Origin: Deltaproteobacteria bacterium
Lineage (GTDB): Bacteria; Desulfobacterota; Desulfobacteria; Desulfobacterales; Desulfatirhabdiaceae
DNA length: 59,175 nucleotides
Reading direction: 5' to 3'
NCBI GenBank assembly: GCA_016219185.1
Contig: JACRBZ010000069.1
Coordinates: forward strand, 1 to 59,175
Each line of letters begins with the position of its first letter. The first letter of the stretch is position 1. A program made the translations under genes and the position numbers. This document shows, one piece after another, positions 41,603 to 51,182 of this stretch. Below the pieces are notes generated by a model. The model was not told the origin of the DNA. It saw only the letters and a list, made by a program, of their open reading frames with translations, and did not search any database.

Positions 41603-42805
41603 ATGAGCAGGAAAACAACGGCGGCAGATGTGGTGGTCATTGGCGGTGGCGTCATCGGAACGGCGGTGGCCTATTTTCTGGCAAAATGCCGGATGGATGT
41701 GACGCTGATCGAAAGAGGGGGAATCGCCTGCGGGACGTCGGGTCGTTGTGAAGGCAATGTTCTGGTTCAGGATAAGCTTCCTGGCTTTGATTGTCAGCTT
41801 GCAAAACTCAGCCAGGAACTCTTTCCGGTGGTTGCCCGGGAAATCGACATTGACATCGGATGGACCCGCAAGGGAAGCCTTCTGGTCATTGAAAGTGAAG
41901 AAGAGCTGGAGGCAGCCGCGGTTTTTTGCGGACAGATGGCTGCTGAAGGGCTTCCGGTGCGTATGCTGGATGCATATGCTGTCCATGAAGATGAGCCTAA
42001 TCTGGCTTCTGATATTGTGGGAGGGCTTGAATTCGCCTGTGACGGGACGTTGAATCCAATGGCCCTTTCTCAGGGGCTTTCTTTAAAAGCTGAACAACTG
42101 GGGGCTGTGATGCGGACTTACACCACGGTGACCGGCATTCGGCTGGATTCCTCGGGTGGCATATGTGGGGTAGACACGGATTGCGGGAGTATTCTCACCC
42201 CGCGGATCGTCAATGCCGCAGGGATTTGGGCGCCTCACATCGGAAAAATGATCGACCTGGATATCCCCGTCAAACCCCGTAAAGGCCAGGTTCTGGTGTC
42301 TGAACGCACCTTCCAGGTTGCCAGGCGAACTGTCATTGAATTCGGCTACCTGATGGCCAAATTCGGAAAAGGCGATTATCAGCGGCGTATCACGCCGGAA
42401 ATGGAAAAATACGGCATTGCATTTGTTTTTGAACCCACCGATGCCGGTAATTTTCTGATTGGCAGCAGTCGGCAGTTTACCGATACGGATACCACCGTCG
42501 ACGTTCACGTGCTGAAGGCGATGGCTCAGAGAGCCATTCGTTTTTTTCCCGTGATCCAGCAGATTCAGATCATTCGCAGTTACGCCGGTTTTCGGCCCTA
42601 TACGCCGGATCATTTTCCGATCGTTTCTGAAACCCGGGTTCCGGGTTTTTATGTGGCTGCCGGACATGAAGGCGATGGCATCGGGCTTTCTCTGATCACG
42701 GGGAAACTGATGGCGCAGATCATCACCCGTGAACCCACGGACATTGCCATTGAACCCCTCAGACTGGACCGTTTTGAGGGCAGGGCTTTTTTGAATCAAG
42801 GATGA
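41603..42805 (+). CDS. FAD-dependent oxidoreductase (D-amino-acid/glycine oxidase superfamily)
   Basis: The protein has 400 aa. The dinucleotide motif VVVIGGGVIGTAVAYFLAK is at residues 10-28 and is followed by TLIERGGIACGTSGRCEGNV, the DAO-family block that binds FAD. The end has FRPYTPDHFPIVSETRVPGFYVAAGHEGDGIGLS (broken by a turn), again typical of the DadA/HcnC/sarcosine-oxidase group. It probably oxidises an amine or amino acid to an imine. The real electron acceptor in an anaerobe is unlikely to be oxygen. The ATG at 41603 lacks a good ribosome site and lies 1 nt after a 19-codon open frame that may couple translation. Confidence 0.9.
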   Translation: MSRKTTAADVVVIGGGVIGTAVAYFLAKCRMDVTLIERGGIACGTSGRCEGNVLVQDKLPGFDCQLAKLSQELFPVVAREIDIDIGWTRKGSLLVIESEEELEAAAVFCGQMAAEGLPVRMLDAYAVHEDEPNLASDIVGGLEFACDGTLNPMALSQGLSLKAEQLGAVMRTYTTVTGIRLDSSGGICGVDTDCGSILTPRIVNAAGIWAPHIGKMIDLDIPVKPRKGQVLVSERTFQVARRTVIEFGYLMAKFGKGDYQRRITPEMEKYGIAFVFEPTDAGNFLIGSSRQFTDTDTTVDVHVLKAMAQRAIRFFPVIQQIQIIRSYAGFRPYTPDHFPIVSETRVPGFYVAAGHEGDGIGLSLITGKLMAQIITREPTDIAIEPLRLDRFEGRAFLNQG

Positions 42806-42914
42806 AGCGGGGGCGTTTTGTTGAAGTTCGTTTGTAATGATGGGGCTCAGAGATATTCATGGCCGGGCAGGCCTTGAATAATTGGGGGATAATCGGGAAT
42901 AATCGGGGGGAAAG

Positions 42915-44126
42915 ATGGCTGTATACCAATGGACAGGTAAAGACAAGGCAGGTAAAATTCAGAAAGGGGAGATGGAGGCAGCCAGTGAACAGGCTGTAAA
43001 GTCCCATTTGTCAAGGCTCCGTATCACGCCTACGCGTGTTAAGGAAAAACCCAAGGATATTTTTGAAAACGTTTCATTTCTTCAGCCCAAGGTCATTGAA
43101 AAAGATGTGATTCTGTTTGCCAGGCAGTTTTCCACAATGATCGATGCCGGGCTTCCCATTGTGCAGTGTCTGGAAATTTTACTCAACCAGCAGGAAAACA
43201 AGACTTTTAAAAAAATGCTCAAAGATATCAAGGAATCGGTTGAAAGCGGCTCTACCCTGGCGGATGCGTTGAAAAAATTCCCGAGACAGTTTGACGACCT
43301 CTTTGTGAACATGATTGCCGCCGGAGAAGCTGGCGGTATTCTGGACACAATTCTAAGGCGGCTGTCCGGATACATGGAAAAGGCCGCCAAGCTGAAGTCC
43401 CAGGTAAAAGGCGCCATGACCTATCCCATTGTCACTCTGGTCATTGCTTTTATCGTGCTGGCGGTCATTCTGGTATTTGTTATTCCGGTTTTTCAGCAGA
43501 TGTTTGCTGATTTCGGCAAAGAACTGCCTTTGCCCACTCAGATTGTTGTTGGCATGAGTAATTTTGTTAAAAGCAAGATTCTTTATATTCTTGGCGCCAT
43601 GATCATTTTCTTTTTTGCTTTCAAACGATTTTACAAAACGCCAAAAGGCCGGATTCTTTCTGACAGGTTAGTGTTGTCGGTCCCTGTCATCGGCATGTTG
43701 ATTCGAAAAGTATCGGTAGCCAAATTCACCCGCACCATGGGTACCATGCTGGCCAGTGGGGTTGCCATATTGGATGCGCTGGATATTACCGCTAAAACTT
43801 CCGGTAACAAGTCAATCGAGGGCGCCCTTTACAGTGTGCGATCTGCCATTGCAGAGGGGCAGACCATGGCTGAACCGCTGTCTGAAAGCGGCGTTTTCCC
43901 GGCAATGGTCTGCTCAATGATTTCTGTGGGCGAGTCCACCGGCGCGCTGGATGCGATGCTGGAAAAAATAGCGGATTTTTATGATGAAGAAGTGGATCAG
44001 GCGGTTGAAAACCTCACGTCCCTGATTGAACCCTTTATGCTGGTTTTTTTAGGGGTAACCATCGGGGGGCTTGTCGTTGCCATGTATCTGCCGATCTTTA
44101 AACTGGCCGGGGCAATTTCCGGCTGA
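42915..44126 (+). CDS. Type IV pilus/type II secretion inner-membrane protein PilC/GspF
   Basis: The protein has 403 aa, the family length. The N-terminus is the small platform domain (AVYQWTGKDKAGKIQKGEMEA), then the two-fold GspF repeat: FARQFSTMIDAGLPIVQCLEI and FTRTMGTMLASGVAILDALDI, each followed by a Gly-rich VNMIAAGEAGGILD / CSMISVGESTGALD block. Three hydrophobic helices lie near 170-200, 215-235 and 375-400. It is an inner-membrane platform of the pilus or secretion machine. A ribosome site GGGGGAAAG precedes the ATG at 42915. Other pilus genes (pilB, pilT, pilin) are not in the window. Confidence 0.93.
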   Translation: MAVYQWTGKDKAGKIQKGEMEAASEQAVKSHLSRLRITPTRVKEKPKDIFENVSFLQPKVIEKDVILFARQFSTMIDAGLPIVQCLEILLNQQENKTFKKMLKDIKESVESGSTLADALKKFPRQFDDLFVNMIAAGEAGGILDTILRRLSGYMEKAAKLKSQVKGAMTYPIVTLVIAFIVLAVILVFVIPVFQQMFADFGKELPLPTQIVVGMSNFVKSKILYILGAMIIFFFAFKRFYKTPKGRILSDRLVLSVPVIGMLIRKVSVAKFTRTMGTMLASGVAILDALDITAKTSGNKSIEGALYSVRSAIAEGQTMAEPLSESGVFPAMVCSMISVGESTGALDAMLEKIADFYDEEVDQAVENLTSLIEPFMLVFLGVTIGGLVVAMYLPIFKLAGAISG

Positions 44127-44151
44127 TCCCGAACGAAAGATAGCCTTTCCA

Positions 44152-45435
44152 ATGGATACTCCTGTTCGTAATGACAACGATCTTCTGAAAAAAATTAACT
44201 GGTTGATGTTTTTCAGAGTTTTTTTTACCGTGTTTCTTCTGGGATCAACAATTTTCGTTCATTACAGGCAGCAGATCGTCTCTCCGAATCCTTCCCTGGA
44301 ATTTTTGTATGGCATTATCGTAGGCGTATTCATCCTCTCGATCGGGTATGCCGTCTTGCTGCGATATGGCATGAATCTTCTGGGGTCAGCTTACCTCCAA
44401 ATTATTCTCGATACGGTCGTTGTTTCATTGATCATATTCGCAACAGGTTGTTATTCTAGTATCTTTTCGTTTTTATATATCCTGGTAATCGTGAATTCAA
44501 GCCAGTTGTTTTTCAGGAAAGGCAGTATGTTTATTGCTGCCTTATCGAGTATCCAGTACGGCCTGATGGTGGATCTTGAATATTATGGCATTTTGAAACC
44601 TTTTGACAATTCCCGGTCACTGCTTACGGATGATTTGACTCAGGTGACATATAAAATTGTCATTACCATGGTCGCATTTTTTGCCGTTGCATTTTTAAGT
44701 AGTCTTCTGGCTGAACAGGCCAGATCTTCCAGAAAAAAGCTGATAGCCATGGAAGAGCATGTCCGTCGTGTCGATCGCATGGCGTATATGGGGGAAATGG
44801 CTGCAGGGCTTGCCCATGAGATCAGAAATCCGCTGGCATCCCTGGCCGGATCCATTCAAATGCTGAAAGAAGAGCTTCAATTCCATCCGGGTCAGGAAAA
44901 ACTGATGCGAATTATTTTGAGAGAAGCGGATCGGTTAAGTATCCTGTTGAGCGATTTTTTGTTGTTTGCCAGGCCCCCGTCTGGCAATGTTGCGGAATTT
45001 TTGGTGGAGGATGTTCTCGTTGAGACCCTGGACCTGTTTGAAAAAGATATCAATTGCCGCAGGCGGGTTTCCATAACAACGGATTTGATTCCCCGTGTTC
45101 GAATCGCCATGGATCCGGTTCATTTTCGCCAGATTCTCTGGAATCTCCTCTTGAATGCCGCCGAAGCCATTCCGGATCAGGGGAAAATCCATATCCGCAT
45201 GCAGAATCTGCAAAATGAGTTTGTGGAGATCCGTATCGCCGATACGGGACATGGAATATTGCCTGAACACATTCATTCGATTTTCAATCCCTTTTTTACG
45301 ACAAAACCTATCGGGACGGGGTTGGGGCTCTCCATCGTTCATCGGCTTTTGGAAACATATGGCGGTTCCCTGGATGTGGAGAGTCAGATTAACGAGGGTA
45401 CGGTTGTGACGCTGAAGATTAAAAACGTAAAATAA
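44152..45435 (+). CDS. PilS-like membrane sensor histidine kinase
   Basis: The protein has 427 aa from the ATG at 44152. About six hydrophobic helices occupy residues 17-190, as in PilS. The dimerisation/phospho-acceptor block is MGEMAAGLAHEIRNPLASLAGSI (His222). The ATPase domain ends with RQILWNLLLNAAEAIPDQG (N box), IADTGHGILPEHIHSIFNPFFTTKPIGTGLGLSIVHRL (G1, F and G2 boxes, with short turns). It is placed right after pilC, as in many deltaproteobacteria. The partner response regulator (PilR) normally follows, but here a glycosyltransferase gene does, so its partner must lie elsewhere. Confidence 0.92.
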   Translation: MDTPVRNDNDLLKKINWLMFFRVFFTVFLLGSTIFVHYRQQIVSPNPSLEFLYGIIVGVFILSIGYAVLLRYGMNLLGSAYLQIILDTVVVSLIIFATGCYSSIFSFLYILVIVNSSQLFFRKGSMFIAALSSIQYGLMVDLEYYGILKPFDNSRSLLTDDLTQVTYKIVITMVAFFAVAFLSSLLAEQARSSRKKLIAMEEHVRRVDRMAYMGEMAAGLAHEIRNPLASLAGSIQMLKEELQFHPGQEKLMRIILREADRLSILLSDFLLFARPPSGNVAEFLVEDVLVETLDLFEKDINCRRRVSITTDLIPRVRIAMDPVHFRQILWNLLLNAAEAIPDQGKIHIRMQNLQNEFVEIRIADTGHGILPEHIHSIFNPFFTTKPIGTGLGLSIVHRLLETYGGSLDVESQINEGTVVTLKIKNVK

Positions 45436-45526
45436 TGAGCTCAGGGTGTCAGAGAATCATAACCGGCAATAAACACATCCGTCGTCTGCTAACGGTTGGA
45501 TTAAATCAATCAAAGGTTGCAAGAGT

Positions 45527-47074
45527 ATGCATGACAATTCTGAACATCGCTATTTGCAGATAGCCTGGCTGTGGACCATCGGATTCACGGTTTTCAGGCT
45601 GGTATATTCCGGGACGTTTCTCCTGATTCCGGATGAAACCAATTACTGGCAGTGGAGCCGCTACCTGGACTGGGGCTACCATGATCAGGCCCCGCTGATC
45701 GGCTGGGCCATTCGGCTCTCCACCTGGATTCTGGGCCAGACAGAGCTGGCTGTTCGCTTGCCGTCGGTTTTGTCTATCGGCATAGCCTCGGCCTATCTGG
45801 TTGCGATTGCCAGCCGATGGATGGGGCCCCGCATTGCGCTTTCAACGGCCATCCTGACCCAGTCCATCCTGGAATTCAACGTCGGCGGCCTTCTGGCAAC
45901 CCCGGACGGGCTCCAGGCCGCGGCCTGGGCAGGGGCGGCCTATCATGTGGCCAGGGCCTATGAAGATGATGCCTGGTCCCAGTGGCTTCTCGGGGGCATC
46001 TGGTTCGGATTGGGAATTCTGGGCAAGTTCACCATGGTGGTGTTTTTACCGGGTGCATTTTTATATGGCCTGTTTTCACCGATTCACCGAGAGCGTCTGA
46101 CAAGCATTCGCCCCTATGCCGGGGTTATGGCCGGATGCCTGATGTTTTTCCCGGTCATTCTCTGGAACGCCCGGCATGACTGGAATTCCGTCAGGCATGT
46201 GGCCTTTATCGGCGGAGCCAACGAGCCATTTGCCCTGCATTTGAATTTTCTGGGTGATTTTCTGGGGTCCCAGGCGGCGCTGTTGTCTCCGATTGTATTT
46301 ATTCTGGCGATCTGGGCCTGGATACGGGTAATCCGAAAAGACTACCCCTCTGGCAACTGGCTCTATCCCTATCTGTTCTGGACATCTTTTCCCATGATCG
46401 CAGGCTTTGTGCTGCTCAGCCTTCACAGCCGGATTTACGGCAACTGGCCCGGAGCCGGCTATCTGACCACGGCCGTGTTGACGGCAGCCTATTTTGGCAG
46501 TCAGGGAATCCATGCCGTTGGAAGGCGGCTGTGGAACTGGGGACTGGGCATTGCTTATGCAATGACGGCGCTGGTTCTGATCCACGCCGCCTGGCCGATC
46601 CTGCCGATTCCGGTTGACCTGGACCGGGCAGCCTCGGAGATCGCCGGCTGGGATGATCTGGGAAAGGCTGCCGGAAAACTGTCCATGCAAATGCCGGACC
46701 CGCATCGCAGCTTTATTTTCGGCCTCAGTTATCAAATGGCCAGCGAACTGGCATTTTATACGCCGGGCCAGCCCCGGACCCTTTCGATCAACCGGTGGGA
46801 GCGGCCAAATGTCTATGATTACTGGTGGAAAGATGAGGATGTCATGGGATGGGATGCCATCGGCGTCACATACGATTCCCAGAGTTACGCCCGCCTGATT
46901 CAGGTTTTTCAGCGCGTGGATCCGCCGGTGGAACTGCCTGTTTTCCGGAAAAAATCGGATCCGAAACCGGTTAAGATCTTTTTTCTGTACCGGTGTTACG
47001 GCTTTAAAGGCGGACTTCGCTGGATTCCGCAGGATGCTTCCGACATCCGCGCGGTTTCCCATACGCCATCATGA
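45527..47074 (+). CDS. Glycosyltransferase family 39 (ArnT/PMT-like) membrane protein
   Basis: The protein has 515 aa. The conserved first-loop signature FLLIPDETNYWQWSRYLDWGYHDQAPLIGWAIRL has the acidic pair (DE) of GT-C fold mannosyl/arabinosyl transferases. About ten hydrophobic helices follow (roughly residues 80-370), then a periplasmic C-terminal part without helices. Such proteins move a sugar from a polyprenyl phosphate to lipid or protein outside the inner membrane. It carries phrases such as RLPSVLSIGIAS and LATPDGLQAAAW seen in this family. The donor and acceptor are unknown; it stands alone in its own transcription unit or follows the kinase. Confidence 0.88.
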   Translation: MHDNSEHRYLQIAWLWTIGFTVFRLVYSGTFLLIPDETNYWQWSRYLDWGYHDQAPLIGWAIRLSTWILGQTELAVRLPSVLSIGIASAYLVAIASRWMGPRIALSTAILTQSILEFNVGGLLATPDGLQAAAWAGAAYHVARAYEDDAWSQWLLGGIWFGLGILGKFTMVVFLPGAFLYGLFSPIHRERLTSIRPYAGVMAGCLMFFPVILWNARHDWNSVRHVAFIGGANEPFALHLNFLGDFLGSQAALLSPIVFILAIWAWIRVIRKDYPSGNWLYPYLFWTSFPMIAGFVLLSLHSRIYGNWPGAGYLTTAVLTAAYFGSQGIHAVGRRLWNWGLGIAYAMTALVLIHAAWPILPIPVDLDRAASEIAGWDDLGKAAGKLSMQMPDPHRSFIFGLSYQMASELAFYTPGQPRTLSINRWERPNVYDYWWKDEDVMGWDAIGVTYDSQSYARLIQVFQRVDPPVELPVFRKKSDPKPVKIFFLYRCYGFKGGLRWIPQDASDIRAVSHTPS

Positions 47075-47230
47075 GGCCTTTGACGGGATTCAATGAAGTT
47101 TTTTATAGTGATTTACAGTATTGGGCGAATGTGATAGAAAAATAAAATTAAGAAGTTCATTAAAAGTAAAATCAGTGAGTTGTTAAAAAAAACATCTCCG
47201 TAACTTCAAAATATTGAAGCGGGGCCAATG

Positions 47231-47731
47231 ATGGGTAACAAGTTGTTTGTAATGCTATTTTGGGGGCTGCTTTTGATTGGGGGAAGTGTGTCGCATTCCA
47301 TGGATTCCCGGATTGAACCCTGTGCATCGGGTACATACCTTACCATCGATTCGCTTTACGATTACTGCAAGATCCCCGGCGATTGCGGCCGGAAGATTGA
47401 AAGCGAGGGCAAAACCGCCCTGATCAAGGGCTATATCGATTATGTCAATGTTTATGATAAAACGAACTACCCGAACCTGCCTTACCAGAAATTCTTGATC
47501 ACCAATGATAAACACACTAAAACGATGGAGGTGTGGGTTCGTTCGGAATTCAGTGAAGGGGTATTTGACAAAATATTCAAACAAGAAAAACTGAATCCGG
47601 ATTGGCCCGTGTTTGTCACGGGAATTCTGGTTGGTTTCGACATGCCGGTGATGGGCGCCTGCCATAGGGGTTTAAAGCTTGATCTGACCGGGCAAAGCGC
47701 CTTGATGTTTCATTCGAATGATGCTGAATAG
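47231..47731 (+). CDS. Secreted hypothetical protein, 166 aa
   Basis: The ATG at 47231 or the adjoining one at 47228 may be used. A signal peptide (MGNKLFVMLFWGLLLIGGSVSHS) is followed by a ~145-residue mature domain. It carries a few cysteines and several beta-strand-like segments: GKTALIKGYIDYVNVYDK, FLITNDKHTKTMEVWVRSEF and WPVFVTGILVGFDMPVMG. The pattern looks like an OB-fold (nucleic-acid or oligosaccharide binding), but I do not recognise the family. It immediately precedes the C10 peptidase gene. A protective inhibitor or adaptor for that peptidase is conceivable but unsupported. Confidence 0.7.
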   Translation: MGNKLFVMLFWGLLLIGGSVSHSMDSRIEPCASGTYLTIDSLYDYCKIPGDCGRKIESEGKTALIKGYIDYVNVYDKTNYPNLPYQKFLITNDKHTKTMEVWVRSEFSEGVFDKIFKQEKLNPDWPVFVTGILVGFDMPVMGACHRGLKLDLTGQSALMFHSNDAE

Positions 47732-47792
47732 TTACGATACATCAAAGAATATACCCCGAATTCAAAATAATGTAACCATAAGGAGGGCTATA

Positions 47793-49421
47793 ATGTTTTA
47801 CAGGGTAATCGTTTTGATCTTTGCATTTTTGCTGTATTTCCCGGGCATCGGGTCGGCGGATCATATCGGTATGGAAAAAGCCAGGATAGTTGCCCGGAAC
47901 TGGCTTCACCACTGTATCAGCGCTTATGGCACATGGGGTGGTGTTCAATCGCCGACGATCTTGGGCGATGAAACACTAATGCACGAAAACGAAGTGGTGG
48001 GATACAACTTTTTGATTTATCCAAAAGGCAATATCCTGGTGGCAGCCCGTGACGATCTTCCTCCTGTAAAGCTGTATTCGGACACGAGTACACTCAGCAT
48101 ACAAGCTGAAAACACCCAGGAGATTGCAACATGGATTGCGGATGAAATATCACAAACCGGAAAGGCCATTGATGCGCACTACGCCGATTCCGCGGCAAAT
48201 AAAGCTCTTTTACAACAAAGTCCCGACGTGAAAGCATGGACGCTTTTCAGCAACGCCACCCGGTTTGACCGGGAGTATCTCCGGTATGCAGCCGGAACCG
48301 AATCACTTTCCCTTGGGCCATTGATGACCACGACCTGGACTCAGTCAGATCCTTACAACCAGCAGTGCCCTCTTGATTCAAAAGGATGTAGAACTATAGT
48401 GGGATGTGTGGCCACAGCGGCTTCACAAATCATGAAATACTGGTCACATCCTAAAACCGGTGCGGGAAATATTTCTTATGTATGGAATGATGGTGCGAAC
48501 CCCGTAACATTGGGCCGCGTTTTCTCCAACAGCACTTACGATTGGGCCAACATGCCCAATTCTTTGGACAGCAGTAACACGTCCATACAAAAAGATGCCG
48601 TGGCCAAACTCTGCGCCGACGTAGGGATTGCTTTTCAAATGAAATACGGATGCAGCAATATTGGTTCTTCAGCGTCGACTTCAGATATGCCGAATGTACT
48701 CAAAACCTATTTCAGGTATATGAATACGGCAACCTGGGTAAGCAGATCCAATTATGACAGCACAAGCGCCTGGATGCAGGTATTTAAGAACGAGGTTCAA
48801 AATGGCCGACCTTCCGAGCTGCGTGTCAGAGATCCAGATCCCGTTACTGGCGGGGGACATGCAGTGGTGGTGGATGGCTACCGTGACGCTCCTTCGGAAA
48901 TGGTCCACATCAACATGGGGTGGGCGGGCAATTATGACGGATGGTATGTTCCAGACAGTTTTATTACCGGATCAGATAAATATACGGATACATATTATCA
49001 GGGGGCTGCAATCGGCATCCAGCCCGATAAATCTCCTGAACCGGTTATAAAAGCCAATGGAATAGATAGTTCATCGGTTACGGAATCATCCACATTGCCC
49101 ATTTCCATCAATCTCAGCCTTGATGCAGGCGAGGAATCAGGAAAACTGAGTGATTGGTGGATTGTCCTCAGCTCCCCCTGGGGTTATTATTCCTGGATTT
49201 ATCCAACAGGATGGACTCCCGGAATCATCATGACAGGTCAGATTCCATTGTCGGATTTCTCATCAATGAACATATTTGACGGTCAGTTGCCGGCAGGTGA
49301 CTACACGTTCTACTTCGGCGTGGACGAGAATCCGGATGGCAAACTGGAGCCGCCGTTTTATTACGATTCAGTTACGGTGCATGTTGTTGATGAAGATACG
49401 TCTTCATATCCAACGAAATAG
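47793..49421 (+). CDS. Secreted C10 family (streptopain-like) cysteine peptidase, copy 1
   Basis: The protein has 542 aa from the ATG at 47793, which follows AAGGAGGG; a frame from 47718 overlaps the previous gene. It has a signal peptide (cleavage near GIGSA). Residues ~25-150 are a Spi-like propeptide, ~155-410 the peptidase with Cys205 in TIVGCVATAASQ, His356 in GGHAVVVDGY and Trp377 in INMGWAGNYDGWY, and ~415-542 a beta-rich C-terminal domain (PVIKANGIDSSSVTES to YFGVDENPDG). All catalytic positions of SpeB are kept. It is the first of a tandem pair with nearly identical ribosome site and leader. Confidence 0.92.
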   Translation: MFYRVIVLIFAFLLYFPGIGSADHIGMEKARIVARNWLHHCISAYGTWGGVQSPTILGDETLMHENEVVGYNFLIYPKGNILVAARDDLPPVKLYSDTSTLSIQAENTQEIATWIADEISQTGKAIDAHYADSAANKALLQQSPDVKAWTLFSNATRFDREYLRYAAGTESLSLGPLMTTTWTQSDPYNQQCPLDSKGCRTIVGCVATAASQIMKYWSHPKTGAGNISYVWNDGANPVTLGRVFSNSTYDWANMPNSLDSSNTSIQKDAVAKLCADVGIAFQMKYGCSNIGSSASTSDMPNVLKTYFRYMNTATWVSRSNYDSTSAWMQVFKNEVQNGRPSELRVRDPDPVTGGGHAVVVDGYRDAPSEMVHINMGWAGNYDGWYVPDSFITGSDKYTDTYYQGAAIGIQPDKSPEPVIKANGIDSSSVTESSTLPISINLSLDAGEESGKLSDWWIVLSSPWGYYSWIYPTGWTPGIIMTGQIPLSDFSSMNIFDGQLPAGDYTFYFGVDENPDGKLEPPFYYDSVTVHVVDEDTSSYPTK

Positions 49422-49517
49422 CTCTCAGCAAAGACCCCTGAGATCATCTTGATCAAGATATATCAAAGGATATGCCGCGGGTTTAAAAGAATATCATCAT
49501 CCATAAGGAGGGCTATT

Positions 49518-51131
49518 ATGTTTTACAGGGTCATCGTATTGATATTTGCATTATTGCTGTATTTCCCGGGCATCGGGTCGGCGGGAAATGTCGGTATGGA
49601 AAAAGCCAGGATAATTGCCCGGAACTGGCTTCATCACTGTATCAGCGCTTATGGCTCCTGGGGCGGTGTTCAATCGCCGGCGATTTCGGGCGAGGAAACG
49701 CTGATGCAGCAAAACGAGATCGTGGCATTCAACTTCCTGATTTATCCAAAAGGCAATATTCTGGTGTCAGCCCGTGACGATCTTCCGCCTGTAAAGCTGT
49801 ATTCGGACACGAGCACCCTGAGCATCCATGCGGAAAATACACAGGAAATCGCTACATGGATTGCGGATGAAATATCGCAAATCGGAAAGGCCATTGATGC
49901 GCATTACAACGATGCCGCGGCAAATAAGGCTCTTCTGCGACAAAGTCCCGACGTGAAAGCATGGACGCTTTTCAGCAATGCCACCCGGTTTGACCGGGAG
50001 TATCTCCGGTATGCGGCCGGAACCGAAGCGCTTTCTCTTGGGCCGTTGATGACAACGACCTGGGCTCAGTCAGATCCTTACAACCAGCAGTGCCCTCTGG
50101 ATTCAAACGGTTGCAGAACCATCGTGGGCTGTGTGGCCACGGCGGCTTCCCAGATCATGAAATACTGGTCACATCCCAAAACCGGTGCGGGAAATATTTC
50201 CTATATATGGAGTGATGGTGCGAACCCCGTAACATTGGGCCGCGTTTTTTCCAACAGCACTTACGATTGGGCCAATATGCCCAATTCTTTGGACAGCAGT
50301 GACACATCCACACAAAAAGATGCTGTTGCCAAACTCTGCGCCGACGTAGGCATTGCTTTTCAAATGGAATACGGATGCAAGCTTTCTTCCGCGTCGACTT
50401 CAGATATGCCGAATGTACTGAAAACCTATTTCAGGTATATGAATACGGCAACCTGGGTGAGCAGATCCAGTTATGACAGCACAAGCGCCTGGATGCAGGT
50501 ATTTAAGAACGAGGTTCAAAACGGCCGACCTTCTGGACTGCGTGTCAGAGACCCAAACGCTGGAGGACATGCAGTGGTGGTGGACGGCTACCGGGACGCT
50601 CCTTCAGAAATGGTCCACATCAACATGGGGTGGGCGGGTAGTTATGACGGGTGGTATGTTCCCGACAGTTTTATTACAGGATCATATAACTGGACGGATA
50701 CGACTTATCAAGGGGCTGCAATCGGCATTCAGCCCGATAACACTCCCAAGCCGTTCATCAAAGCCAATGGAAAGGATATTCCATCAGTTACGGAATCATC
50801 CAAATCGCCCATTTCCATCGATCTCAGTCTCGATTCAGGTGACAAATCAGGAAAGTTGTTTGACTGGTGGGTGATACTCAGTTCCCCCTGGGGTTATTAT
50901 TCCTGGGTTTATCCCACTGGATGGACTCCCGGAATCATCATGACATGTCAGATTCCACTGGCGGATTTCTCGTCATTGATCGTATATAACGCTCAGTTGC
51001 CTGTAGGTGACTACACGTTCTACTTCGGCGTGGATGAGAACCCGAACGGCAAACTGGATACGCCGATTTATTATCATTCAGTTGCGGTGCATGTCGTTAA
51101 TGAAGACAAGCCTTTGAATCCAATGGAATAG
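49518..51131 (+). CDS. Secreted C10 family (streptopain-like) cysteine peptidase, copy 2
   Basis: The protein has 537 aa and is a tandem duplicate of the gene just upstream. It has the same start context (AAGGAGGG before ATG) and the same signal peptide. Catalytic residues are Cys205, His351 and Trp372; the 5-residue shift comes from two small gaps (one near SNIG, one near DPVTG). The conserved catalytic core and drift in the C-terminal domain suggest both copies are active and under selection. The leader and the sequence after the stop are also duplicated, so a whole transcription unit was copied. It ends before the hairpin at 51149. Confidence 0.92.
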   Translation: MFYRVIVLIFALLLYFPGIGSAGNVGMEKARIIARNWLHHCISAYGSWGGVQSPAISGEETLMQQNEIVAFNFLIYPKGNILVSARDDLPPVKLYSDTSTLSIHAENTQEIATWIADEISQIGKAIDAHYNDAAANKALLRQSPDVKAWTLFSNATRFDREYLRYAAGTEALSLGPLMTTTWAQSDPYNQQCPLDSNGCRTIVGCVATAASQIMKYWSHPKTGAGNISYIWSDGANPVTLGRVFSNSTYDWANMPNSLDSSDTSTQKDAVAKLCADVGIAFQMEYGCKLSSASTSDMPNVLKTYFRYMNTATWVSRSSYDSTSAWMQVFKNEVQNGRPSGLRVRDPNAGGHAVVVDGYRDAPSEMVHINMGWAGSYDGWYVPDSFITGSYNWTDTTYQGAAIGIQPDNTPKPFIKANGKDIPSVTESSKSPISIDLSLDSGDKSGKLFDWWVILSSPWGYYSWVYPTGWTPGIIMTCQIPLADFSSLIVYNAQLPVGDYTFYFGVDENPNGKLDTPIYYHSVAVHVVNEDKPLNPME

Positions 51132-51148
51132 CTCACTGCGAAGACCCT

Positions 51149-51173
51149 GGGATCATCTGGATCAGATGATCCC
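51149..51173 (+). terminator. Hairpin after the second C10 peptidase gene
   Basis: GGGATCATCTG and CAGATGATCCC form an 11-bp stem around GAT, followed by TTT. The matching region after the first peptidase gene (around 49435-49460) has diverged and forms only a weaker ATCTTGATCAAGAT dyad, so read-through there is likely. Confidence 0.7.
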
Positions 51174-51182
51174 TTTGCCGTG

